From an uncultured Clostridia bacterium (lineage in GTDB: Bacteria; Bacillota; Clostridia; Christensenellales; Aristaeellaceae): DNA of 16,910 nt. A program made the position numbers and the translations under genes. This document shows positions 7,477 to 13,984 of this stretch, piece after piece (position 1 is the first letter of the stretch; every line of letters begins with the position of its first letter). The notes beneath the pieces were generated by a model that saw only the letters and a program-made list of their open reading frames with translations, searched no databases and was not told where the DNA came from. Location of the stretch: assembly GCA_934621485.1 (NCBI GenBank), contig CAKTUS010000056.1, positions 1 through 16,910 of the forward strand, written 5' to 3'.

Positions 7477-7505
7477 TTGTCAACCTGTTTCGCTCAGTGT
7501 ACAAT
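7477..7505 (+). promoter_or_regulatory. Sigma-A promoter for the metallophosphoesterase
   Basis: TTGTCA (7477-7482), a 17-bp spacer and TACAAT (7500-7505). The -35 lies just upstream of the flavin-reductase start codon, in its leader. The two promoters are interleaved face to face, so polymerase cannot occupy both at once. Confidence 0.75.
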
Positions 7506-7524
7506 GAATGTCGAAACCTGTCAA
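7496..7524 (-). promoter_or_regulatory. Sigma-A promoter for the flavin reductase-HAD operon
   Basis: On the minus strand: TTGACA (-35, 7519-7524), a 17-bp spacer and TACACT (-10, 7496-7501). The -10 overlaps that of the plus-strand promoter by two bases. Confidence 0.8.
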
Positions 7525-7552
7525 ATCGTGTCTTTTCTGAGGAGGAGCCCTT

Positions 7553-8440
7553 ATGGCGCGCTATCATTACAAGTACCGCAAGCCCCAGCGGCGGCATTTT
7601 CCCATGCGCGGGCTGCTGCTGAGCCTGGTTGTGCTGGCCCTTCTTTGCTATCCTTTTATCGAAGCGCGGATGCTGACCATCGAAGAGCATACGCTCACCG
7701 TTCCCGGTCTTCCCGCTAACCTGAAGAACCTGAAAATCGTGTTTTTGAGCGATATTCATCAGGGTCCCTGGTTTTCCCAGCAGCGGGTAAACGACCTGGT
7801 GAATACGGTGAATAACATCAGCCCAGACCTGATTGTTCTTGGCGGCGACTATGCTGCGGACAGCGACGGCGCGATTGCCTTTTTCAAAAACCTGCCGGCC
7901 TTTCACGCCCGTTTGGGGGTCTTTGCCGTGGTAGGCAACCATGACCGCACCGAGCCGGAAAGCAACCTGAACCTGCTGGTGGCCGCCATGAAGGAAGCCG
8001 GCTGCGTCCCCCTGGTCAACTATGTCAGCCGCGTAAAGGTCGGCCAAAGCTATGTTTACATTGCCGGCGTAGACGACTACTACAATGGTTTTCCCGATGT
8101 AGATGGCGTAGCCGCCCAGGTTTCCAGCCAGGACTTTGTCATCTTTGTGGGCCATACGCCCGATCTGATGCCCGATGTGCTGGCCGCCAAAAGCAGCGAT
8201 GGCAACAATCACTGGTTCGACCTGGCCCTGTTTGGCCACACCCACGGCGGCCAAATCAACCTGTTCGGACATACCCCCTTTGCCAACCTTTCTCCCGAAG
8301 TGGGCGATCGTTACCTGTCCGGCTGGCTGGAAGAAAGCCGAGCCGCAGTGTTGGTCTCCAACGGCGTTGGCACTTCTGTGGCGCCCATGCGTCTCTTTGC
8401 GCCCCCGCAAATCCATTTCATCACTCTCAAGGCAAAATAA
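7553..8440 (+). CDS. Membrane-anchored metallophosphoesterase (YkuE/YaeI-like)
   Basis: The product is 295 residues. A basic N-terminus (residues 1-18) is followed by a single hydrophobic anchor at about 19-37, then a calcineurin-type domain outside the membrane by the positive-inside rule. Metal and catalytic motifs are all present: Asp67-x-His69 (SDIH), GGD with Asp99, GNHD with Asn129-His130, His201 (GHTP) and GHTHGG with His229 and His231. Relatives such as B. subtilis YkuE and E. coli YaeI act at the envelope on phosphodiester or pyrophosphate substrates, including lipid-linked sugars in the YaeI case. The exact substrate here is inference. ATG follows GAGGAGG (7539-7545) by 7 bases. It stands alone, divergent from the flavin-reductase operon. 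Confidence 0.9.
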   Translation: MARYHYKYRKPQRRHFPMRGLLLSLVVLALLCYPFIEARMLTIEEHTLTVPGLPANLKNLKIVFLSDIHQGPWFSQQRVNDLVNTVNNISPDLIVLGGDYAADSDGAIAFFKNLPAFHARLGVFAVVGNHDRTEPESNLNLLVAAMKEAGCVPLVNYVSRVKVGQSYVYIAGVDDYYNGFPDVDGVAAQVSSQDFVIFVGHTPDLMPDVLAAKSSDGNNHWFDLALFGHTHGGQINLFGHTPFANLSPEVGDRYLSGWLEESRAAVLVSNGVGTSVAPMRLFAPPQIHFITLKAK

Positions 8441-8518
8441 ACATTCTGCTTGTGCATGTTTAGCGTCTGGTTCTCCCCTGTTTTGACATCCAATTTCCAA
8501 TATTTGAAAAACATTCCT

Positions 8519-8533
8519 TTGCAAACGTTTACG
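8519..8533 (+). promoter_or_regulatory. cre-like / LacI-family operator candidate
   Basis: The 15 bases starting TTGCAAACG fit the Gram-positive CcpA cre consensus (WTGNAANCGNWNNCW) at every specified position but the last, with AAACGTTT palindromic at the centre. It lies 66 bases upstream of the -35 of the AraC-family gene. A chance match or a LacI-type regulator other than CcpA is possible. Confidence 0.45.
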
Positions 8534-8535
8534 CA

Positions 8536-8578
8536 TCATCCATCACCTGCCGCATAGCAAAAGTGGTGGATGAATTTT
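8536..8578 (+). terminator. Possible terminator of the phosphoesterase gene
   Basis: An 11-bp stem with one G-U (8536-8546 with 8563-8573) and a 16-base loop is followed by ATTTTCAATTATT. The T-run is weak and the stem AT-leaning, so it could instead be an operator. Confidence 0.45.
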
Positions 8579-8598
8579 CAATTATTCACAAATATGAC

Positions 8599-8627
8599 TT
8601 GACATCTTTCAACCTTTTCCCTAAAAT
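8599..8627 (+). promoter_or_regulatory. Sigma-A promoter for the AraC-family regulator
   Basis: Perfect TTGACA (8599-8604), a 17-bp spacer and TAAAAT (8622-8627). The leader is about 45 bases, with GGAGG at 8665-8669. Confidence 0.85.
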
Positions 8628-8677
8628 GTTTGTCTGGAGCTTCACTCCCAATACGTTTTGTTATGGAGGCCCCTTCT

Positions 8678-9592
8678 ATGTCGTATGTTACGTTTGTCCC
8701 CCATACCCCTACCGGCGAAAGCGCGGATCCCGGCATCTTTGTTCAGGGTACTCATGTGCCTGTGCCGCTTATTGAAAAAAGCGGCGTATGGATTGCTTCT
8801 GCCGGGAGCGCTATTTTGCTTCAGGAAAGCTACCGTCTTTCCACCTGCGAATCGCCTCTATGGCTGGTGGTGGAAGCGGGCCATGTGGTTTTTTCGAGCC
8901 ATACGTTGGAAATGCGCGTTGGCGAGGGCGAGTGTGTGGTTATTCCTGCCCAGACGGACGGCTGCCTTCTGAGCGAAGCGCGGGATTCGCGCTTGCTGTG
9001 GTTCACGCTGGGCGGCCCGCTCACGGATGAATTTATGCAGCAAATGAACGCCCTGAACACCATTCCGGCCAAGCAGGGCGTTCTGCCAAGCATGGTGGGC
9101 ATCATCCGACAGATTGTGCAGGTTTTGGTGCGCCATACCGGTACCGGCGACGCCAGTTTCCAGCTGCAACAGCTCATGTGGGGTCTCATCGCCATGCACT
9201 CCGGCCAAAGCGTAGCCACCAGCGTTACCCTCAGCCACGAAATTGCCCGCGTGGTGGATACCCTGCGCGCCTGCCGTTATCGCGATTCCTTCAGCTTAAG
9301 CGATATGGCCGCCATCAGCCGCATGCCGGTGGAAACCTTCCGCAAGCGCTTTACCGCCGAGCTGGGCATCCCGCCTCTGGCTTATCTGCAATTTTTGAAG
9401 ATGGAGCGGGCCAAAACCCTGCTTCGCGAGGGCGTCAGCGTGCGCCAAACCGGCGTGGAAATCGGCATGCCGGATCCTTATCATTTCTCCAAGCAGTTTA
9501 AGCGGGTTGTCGGCATGAGCCCCACCGCCTACCTCAAGCACGTCGGCACTACCAGCGAAAAACGCCGCCACACAGCTCCCACACAGGCATAA
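8678..9592 (+). CDS. AraC-family transcriptional regulator
   Basis: The product is 304 residues. The N-terminal part (about 20-130) is beta-rich and looks like an AraC cupin-type sensing domain ('SHTLEMRVGEGECVVIPAQ'). Residues about 188-290 form the double helix-turn-helix: 'SLSDMAAISRMPVETFRKRF' is the first and 'SVRQTGVEIGMPDPYHFSKQFKR' resembles the highly conserved second one. The tail is short and basic. Regulators of this shape typically control sugar or small-molecule use genes. The nearest downstream gene is 6-phosphofructokinase, but no operator link is seen. ATG 8678 is chosen over an in-frame upstream start at 8630 because GGAGG lies 8 bases before it and the promoter -10 covers 8622-8627. 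Confidence 0.9.
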   Translation: MSYVTFVPHTPTGESADPGIFVQGTHVPVPLIEKSGVWIASAGSAILLQESYRLSTCESPLWLVVEAGHVVFSSHTLEMRVGEGECVVIPAQTDGCLLSEARDSRLLWFTLGGPLTDEFMQQMNALNTIPAKQGVLPSMVGIIRQIVQVLVRHTGTGDASFQLQQLMWGLIAMHSGQSVATSVTLSHEIARVVDTLRACRYRDSFSLSDMAAISRMPVETFRKRFTAELGIPPLAYLQFLKMERAKTLLREGVSVRQTGVEIGMPDPYHFSKQFKRVVGMSPTAYLKHVGTTSEKRRHTAPTQA

Positions 9593-9627
9593 ACTTGTCA
9601 TTTTCTCTTTTCGTTTTGGCCAAGCTG

Positions 9628-9660
9628 TGATATACTGATGCTTACGGGCTTGCTGCCCGT
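9628..9660 (+). promoter_or_regulatory. Extended -10 promoter and 5'-end stem-loop of pfkA
   Basis: TGA + TATACT (-10, 9631-9636) is an extended -10. The -35 is weak, with TTGTCA at 9595-9600 too far away to count. Transcription should start near 9642-9644, right at a perfect stem ACGGGC (9644-9649) / GCCCGT (9655-9660) with a 5-base loop. Confidence 0.6.
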
Positions 9661-9686
9661 CCATAGCGGATGAAGGAGTGATCGTT

Positions 9687-10739
9687 TTGATTCGGAAGAT
9701 TGGCATCCTCACCAGCGGCGGCGACTCACCGGGTATGAACGCGGCGGTTGTGAGCGTAGCGCGCTGTGCTGCCATGCACGGCATTGAGCTGTGGGGAATC
9801 AAGCGCGGATACAACGGCCTGCTGGGCCTGAGTGAAAAGCCTGAGGACGATCTGGATGTTTTGGATTTGGAAACGGTGCTGGATATTGCCGATCAGCGCG
9901 GCACCTTCCTGCGCACCGCTCGTTGTGACGCTTTCAAGCAGCCCGAAGTGCAGCGTCAGGCGGCCGACAACCTGCGCAAAATCGGTATTGATGCGCTGGT
10001 GGTTATCGGCGGCGACGGCAGCTTTACCGGCGCAATGAAGCTTTGCGAGCTGGGCATCCCCTGCGTAGGCATCCCCGGCACGATTGATAACGACCTGGGC
10101 TATACCGAAGCCACATTGGGCTATGATACGGCCGTAAACGTATGCGTGGAAGCCGTTCGTTCCATTCGCGCCACCAGCCGCAGCCACGACCGTCCCGCCG
10201 TGGTGCAGGTGATGGGCCGCCATTGCGGCGATATCGCCATGAAAACGGCCATGGCCACCGGCGCTGAAATGGTGGTGGTGCCTGAAATGGAGTGGGATAT
10301 GGATCGCCTGGCCGCCCGTCTTAACAGCCTGATTAACAAGGGCAATACCCGCGCCACCCTGGTGATGAGCGAAAACAGCTGGGATAACATGAAGCCCTTT
10401 GACTGGCGCAAATTCCTGACCGAGCATGGCAAGAAGATTTATGATGGAGAGCCCATTTCCGCCGAACGCGTGGCCAGCATCCTAAAGCGCAAGTGCAATG
10501 GCACCGAGGTTCGCGCCACGGTCATCGGCTACACCCAGCGCGGCGCTCAGCCTACCGCTCAGGACAGTGCTTTCGCTTTTGAGGCCGGCCATTTGGCTGT
10601 ACAGCTTCTGAACCGGGGCATCACCAACCAGGCCATCGGTATTCGCCATGGCCGGGTGTTCAATATGCCCATCGCGGACGCGCTGCTCATGAAAAAGCAC
10701 TTTGATCGCGAAACCTACGAACTGATCAATTCTCTCTAA
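9687..10739 (+). CDS. pfkA: ATP-dependent 6-phosphofructokinase
   Basis: The product is 350 residues and catalyses fructose-6-phosphate + ATP to fructose-1,6-bisphosphate, the committed glycolytic step, in the cytoplasm. N-terminal 'KIGILTSGGDSPGMN' binds ATP. 'GGDGS' at 108-112 has Gly rather than the Asp seen in pyrophosphate-dependent enzymes, and 'GTIDND' at 131-136 carries the catalytic Asp pair, so ATP is the expected donor. 'MGRHCGDIA' (176-184) and 'QRG' (284-286) bind the sugar phosphate. Bacterial PfkA is usually about 320 residues; this one has about 25 extra around 231-258. TTG at 9687 is chosen because GAAGGAG (9672-9678) lies 8 bases before it and the protein then begins with the standard 'MIRKIG'; an in-frame GTG at 9678 overlaps that ribosome site. 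Confidence 0.93.
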   Translation: MIRKIGILTSGGDSPGMNAAVVSVARCAAMHGIELWGIKRGYNGLLGLSEKPEDDLDVLDLETVLDIADQRGTFLRTARCDAFKQPEVQRQAADNLRKIGIDALVVIGGDGSFTGAMKLCELGIPCVGIPGTIDNDLGYTEATLGYDTAVNVCVEAVRSIRATSRSHDRPAVVQVMGRHCGDIAMKTAMATGAEMVVVPEMEWDMDRLAARLNSLINKGNTRATLVMSENSWDNMKPFDWRKFLTEHGKKIYDGEPISAERVASILKRKCNGTEVRATVIGYTQRGAQPTAQDSAFAFEAGHLAVQLLNRGITNQAIGIRHGRVFNMPIADALLMKKHFDRETYELINSL

Positions 10740-10764
10740 GCCTGAATGTCAGAATCTCTTTTCA

Positions 10765-10802
10765 AAAATCCGCCTGATGAAATCACATCAGGCGGATTTT
10801 GT
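10765..10802 (+). terminator. Rho-independent terminator of pfkA (probably bidirectional)
   Basis: A perfect 15-bp stem (10765-10779 with 10786-10800) has a 6-base loop, with A-run on the left arm and T-run on the right, 26 bases after the pfkA stop. Because the arms are A/T-flanked on both sides it could also stop transcription coming from the capA operon. Confidence 0.9.
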
Positions 10803-10873
10803 AAACTCTCGAAAACCCGAGATTCTCTCCCCGCCGGTTTTCATTCCGAAACAGACATTCTGATTTCTGCAAT

Positions 10874-10929
10874 CTTGTGCAGCAAGGCTTTTTTCCGTGA
10901 AGCATCGTAGCCATGTTTACGGACGCGCA
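10874..10929 (-). repeat. Dispersed intergenic repeat, copy B
   Basis: The reverse complement of this 56-base stretch aligns with 4732-4786 at about 44 of 56 positions. The two copies are therefore in opposite orientation, about 6.1 kb apart, each in an intergenic spacer. Confidence 0.6.
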
Positions 10930-11010
10930 CTCTCCAGCTTTTCAACAGACTGAAAACTTGCTACAAAGCGATCTTTTCGGACGATCTGAAAAAACGCATC
11001 GGTTGGCGGC

Positions 11011-11067
11011 AGCGTTTGGCCGCTCTCCCTCTGGCAGGTTAGGAAAGCAGGTATGCGGCCAAAAGCT
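11011..11067. repeat. Large-loop inverted repeat downstream of the CapA-like gene
   Basis: Arms at 11011-11023 and 11055-11067 pair at 12 of 13 positions, with 9 consecutive bases around GGCCGC. The intervening loop is 31 bases. It lies about 20 bases beyond the stop codon of the minus-strand CapA-like gene. There is no T-tract, so a classical terminator is unlikely; mRNA 3'-end protection or a protein site are alternatives. Confidence 0.6.
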
Positions 11068-11087
11068 GAGCCTGTCGTTTCTTCTCC

Positions 11088-12236
11088 TCAATAAGGAAAT
11101 TCCAGCGGGTATTTTTCCACAGCATACTCCAGTTTTTTCCCGTTTTGCTGCAAGGTCTTTACAACAGCCTCAATATTGGTATCCTTGGTATAAGGCGTGG
11201 GGGCAAAGTCGTTATAATCGGTGCGGCTGGAAATGCGGCAGGGAATAATGCGAAACGCTTCGCTGCTGGCCTGGCCCTCTTTTACCCGCATGCGAATCTG
11301 AAAAATGAAGGTAGACATGTCGTCCGGCTTTTTGTTTCCGGCAAAGCTGAAATTGCCCAGGGAATAACAAATGTACACACCGTTGTAGTACTCAATGGGA
11401 TTAATTCGATGGCTATGATGGCCAATGACCAAATCAGCCCCTGCGTCCACAGCGGCCCGGCCCAAAGTAATTTGCGTTTCCGTGGGCGAATAGTCCTTTT
11501 CATTGCCCCAATGAAAGCTGACAATAATGACTTGGCACCCTTCGTCCCGCAGGCTTTGAATGTCTTTGGGCAGCTTCTCAAGCACCGTATCCCGACGATC
11601 CTTCCAGCCCTGATAGGCCAGCGAGCCTATCTTCACTCCCTTTACCGTCATTACGCAGGGTTCGTCTTCACTGGCATACGTAACGCCTGCGGAGAGCAGC
11701 GTTCTCTTGGTTTCCGCCAGCCCTTCCTCCCCCATGTCGTCCGCATGGTTGTTTTCAAACGAAACCGTTTCAATACCGGCGTTCGGCAGCATTTCCACAT
11801 AGCTGGGATCTGCCCGAAACAGGAAAGAATAGTCCGCCTTGCGGGAATTGACGCCGGCCGTAGTCAGCGTGCCTTCAAAATTGACCATGGTCAAGTCATC
11901 GGCCTGAAAGATTTCCTTTACATTGCGGAAGGGGAAGTTGATATCCCCCTTCTGCTTTTTCAGTTCCTTTTCAAAGATGGAGCTGCCCTGCCGGGGATCG
12001 CTGCCGATGGTTACATCGCCGGTAAAGCTCATGGTAAGCAGAACGGAACCGTCCGCTTCATAAACAGGCTGAGCCGGATCCGGCGTAGGTTCCGGCGCAA
12101 GCTCCTCAGGCGCAGTCGTTTCCTCAGGGCCAAAAATGGTAATGGAAACCTCTTCCTCATCGTCCGCCAGGGCCGGCAGGCTCAAGCTAAGCAGCAGCCC
12201 CAGGCACATTGCCAGGCAAAGCATCTTTTTCCACAT
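11088..12236 (-). CDS. CapA family (poly-gamma-glutamate-capsule-type) secreted protein
   Basis: The product is 382 residues. A Sec signal peptide (residues 1-24, with a lysine pair, a Leu-rich core and an ALA cleavage site) is followed by an acidic Pro/Glu-rich linker (25-62). The CapA/PGA-cap domain, a calcineurin-like metallophosphoesterase fold, has GDVTIG (Asp74), NFEG (Asn119-Glu121), NNH (Asn163-His164), HWG (His242) and GHHSH (273-276). Members act at the cell surface. B. subtilis PgsA takes part in poly-gamma-glutamate export, but most homologues, like this one without PgsB/C partners, have no proven role. ATG 12236 is chosen over TTG at 12242 because the G-rich ribosome site lies 7 bases before it and only about 2 before the TTG. 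It is the last gene of the Lrp-aminotransferase operon, 17 bases after the aminotransferase stop. Confidence 0.88.
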   Translation of the reverse strand: MWKKMLCLAMCLGLLLSLSLPALADDEEEVSITIFGPEETTAPEELAPEPTPDPAQPVYEADGSVLLTMSFTGDVTIGSDPRQGSSIFEKELKKQKGDINFPFRNVKEIFQADDLTMVNFEGTLTTAGVNSRKADYSFLFRADPSYVEMLPNAGIETVSFENNHADDMGEEGLAETKRTLLSAGVTYASEDEPCVMTVKGVKIGSLAYQGWKDRRDTVLEKLPKDIQSLRDEGCQVIIVSFHWGNEKDYSPTETQITLGRAAVDAGADLVIGHHSHRINPIEYYNGVYICYSLGNFSFAGNKKPDDMSTFIFQIRMRVKEGQASSEAFRIIPCRISSRTDYNDFAPTPYTKDTNIEAVVKTLQQNGKKLEYAVEKYPLEFPY

Positions 12237-12253
12237 CAACAAGTCCCCCTCTC

Positions 12254-13432
12254 TTACAGGGTGGTCAGGAAGGCGCGCATGCGCTCTAGCGCTTCGGTCA
12301 GCTTGTGCAGCGCCGTAGCATAGCAGCAGCGAATATGGCCCTCGCCGCTGGCGCCAAAGGCGGTGCCCGGCACGGCTACCACTTGTTTTTCACGCAGCAG
12401 GCGAGTGCAGAATTCTTCGCTGTTCAGGCCGGTATGGGCAATGCTGGGAAACACGTAAAACGCGCCCAACGGCTCAAAGCACTCCAGCCCCATCTCCCGA
12501 AAGGCGTCCACCATCAGCCTGCGGCGCTGGTTGTAGCTTTCCCGCATGGTGAAAACGTCCTGATAGCCATCCTCCCGGCCGCGGCGCAGAGCTTCCTCAG
12601 CGGCCACCTGTCCCTGCCGGGGCGCGCACATAATGGTGTATTGGTGAATTTTGCACATCACATCCACAAAGGGAGCCGGCGCGCACAGATAGCCCATGCG
12701 CCAGCCCGTCATGGCAAACGCCTTGCTGAAGCCGTTAATCACGATGGTGCGTTCCTGCATGCCCGGCAGCGCAGCGATGCTTTCATGCCCTGTATGGCTG
12801 TAGCACAGCTCTGCATAAATTTCATCGCTCACCACAATCAGGTCACGGCGCCGAAACACCTCTGCCAGCGCTTCCAGCTGCTCATGGTTCAGGATTGCGC
12901 CGGTAGGATTGTTGGGGTAGGGCAAAATGATACCCTTGGTGCGCTCCGTAACGGCGCTTTCCACCGCTTCCGGGGTAAGAGCAAACCCGTTTATCCGGCT
13001 GGTAGGCACAGGCACAGGCACGCCGCCGGCAAAAATAACCCCCGGTGCGTAGCTCACATAACTGGGCTCTGGAATCAAAAATTCGTCGCCGGGCCGGATT
13101 AGCACCCTCAGGGCCAAATCAATCGCCTCACTGGCGCCCACCGTAACCAAAACCTCGTTTTGGGGGTTGTAGTCCAGGGAAAACCGTTTTTTCAGATAAT
13201 AGGCAATCTCCTGGCGCAGGCTGAGCGTACCCCAGTTGGATGTATACTGCGTTTCTCCGTCCAGCAGGCTGTTAATGGCCGCATCGCGGATGTGATAGGG
13301 CGTTACAAAGTCCGGTTCGCCTACGCCCAGGGAAATCGCGTCCGGCATGGTGGCAGCCACGTCAAAAAACTTCCGGATGCCGCTTTTGGGCACGGCTACA
13401 ATATCCGGGTTCAGATAACGAAGGGGTTCCAT
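12254..13432 (-). CDS. PLP-dependent class I aminotransferase
   Basis: The product is a 392-residue fold-type I aminotransferase that transfers an amino group between an amino acid and a 2-oxo acid. Visible PLP-site elements are Asn175 (NNPTG), Asp203-x-x-Tyr206 (SDEIY), the Schiff-base Lys237 in 'NGFSKAFAMTGWRMGY', Arg245 for the phosphate, and Arg368 (HIRCC) for the substrate carboxylate. The sequence is closest in style to the aspartate/alanine/aromatic Igamma group. Exact substrate is uncertain. ATG at 13432-13430 overlaps the Lrp stop by one base (TGATG); a GTG at 13435 overlaps by four and is the alternative. Either arrangement gives translational coupling to the regulator, pointing to regulation by amino-acid supply. 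Confidence 0.9.
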   Translation of the reverse strand: MEPLRYLNPDIVAVPKSGIRKFFDVAATMPDAISLGVGEPDFVTPYHIRDAAINSLLDGETQYTSNWGTLSLRQEIAYYLKKRFSLDYNPQNEVLVTVGASEAIDLALRVLIRPGDEFLIPEPSYVSYAPGVIFAGGVPVPVPTSRINGFALTPEAVESAVTERTKGIILPYPNNPTGAILNHEQLEALAEVFRRRDLIVVSDEIYAELCYSHTGHESIAALPGMQERTIVINGFSKAFAMTGWRMGYLCAPAPFVDVMCKIHQYTIMCAPRQGQVAAEEALRRGREDGYQDVFTMRESYNQRRRLMVDAFREMGLECFEPLGAFYVFPSIAHTGLNSEEFCTRLLREKQVVAVPGTAFGASGEGHIRCCYATALHKLTEALERMRAFLTTL

Positions 13433-13923
13433 CACGCCTGCACCACCAGTCTCTTGTCGTCGGTTTTCTCATCGAATATCACGCCGTCAGACTTGTACCG
13501 TTTAAGCACAAAGTGCGTAGCGGTGCCGGTAACGGTTTCCAGCGTACTAAGCTTGGTGGATACAAAGAACGCCAGTTCCTTCAGAGAATGGGCCTCCACC
13601 AGCAACAGCAGGTCATACGCGCCGCTCATCAGGTACACGGTTTTCACCTCGTCAAAGCGGTAGATGCGGCGGGCGATGGCGTCAAAGCCCTGATCGCGCT
13701 GCGGTGTCACCCGCACTTCAATCATGGCCTCCACGCGCTCACGGTCCGTCTTATCCCAGTTGATAACCGGGGTATAGCGAAGAATCACGCCCTTCTTTTC
13801 CATATCGTCAATGGCGTCCGCCACGGTTTCCAGTTCACTGCCGGTCATCACGGCCAATTGTTCCATCGGCACCCGGCAATCCTGCTGAAGGAGCCGTAAA
13901 AGCTGCATCTGTAAGCTCTGCAT
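13432..13923 (-). CDS. Lrp/AsnC-family transcriptional regulator
   Basis: The product is 163 residues. The N-terminal winged helix (about 1-60, with 'QLLRLLQQDCRVPMEQLAVMTG' as the helix-turn-helix) joins a RAM/AsnC ligand-binding domain. In that domain 'VKTVYLMSGAYDLLLLVEA' is the characteristic effector-binding beta hairpin, followed by 'FVSTKLSTLETV'. The family forms octamer-like discs and senses amino acids. ATG follows GGAGG by 8 bases. It has its own promoter (13956-13984) and is translationally coupled to the aminotransferase, which is therefore its most likely target, probably together with itself. Confidence 0.92.
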   Translation of the reverse strand: MQSLQMQLLRLLQQDCRVPMEQLAVMTGSELETVADAIDDMEKKGVILRYTPVINWDKTDRERVEAMIEVRVTPQRDQGFDAIARRIYRFDEVKTVYLMSGAYDLLLLVEAHSLKELAFFVSTKLSTLETVTGTATHFVLKRYKSDGVIFDEKTDDKRLVVQA

Positions 13924-13955
13924 GTTTCTATCCTCCGTCCATGGTTTTCCTGGCT

Positions 13956-13984
13956 AGTATACCCGAAAACGGTCAGTCTTTCAA
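13956..13984 (-). promoter_or_regulatory. Sigma-A promoter for the lrp-aminotransferase-capA operon
   Basis: On the minus strand: TTGAAA (-35, 13979-13984), a 17-bp spacer and TATACT (-10, 13956-13961). The -35 and part of the spacer lie inside the last codons of the upstream Gx-family gene. Confidence 0.8.

Larger units (their letters stand above)
10803..11087. other. Gene-free spacer with repeat copy and large inverted repeat
   Basis: This stretch between convergent pfkA and the CapA-like gene contains no supportable gene. It holds the 19-base segment shared with 5028-5046 (at 10834-10852, two differences), repeat copy B (10874-10929), and a 13-bp inverted repeat (11011-11023 with 11055-11067). 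Confidence 0.55.

Noticed and set aside
7274..8539. Antisense 421-codon frame opposite the metallophosphoesterase
   Set aside because: The plus-strand gene has all catalytic motifs, a ribosome site and a promoter; the antisense frame has none and runs through two promoters.
11145..12323. Plus-strand 392-codon frame opposite the CapA-like gene
   Set aside because: Low-information composition, no start signal; the minus-strand frame has a signal peptide and CapA motifs.
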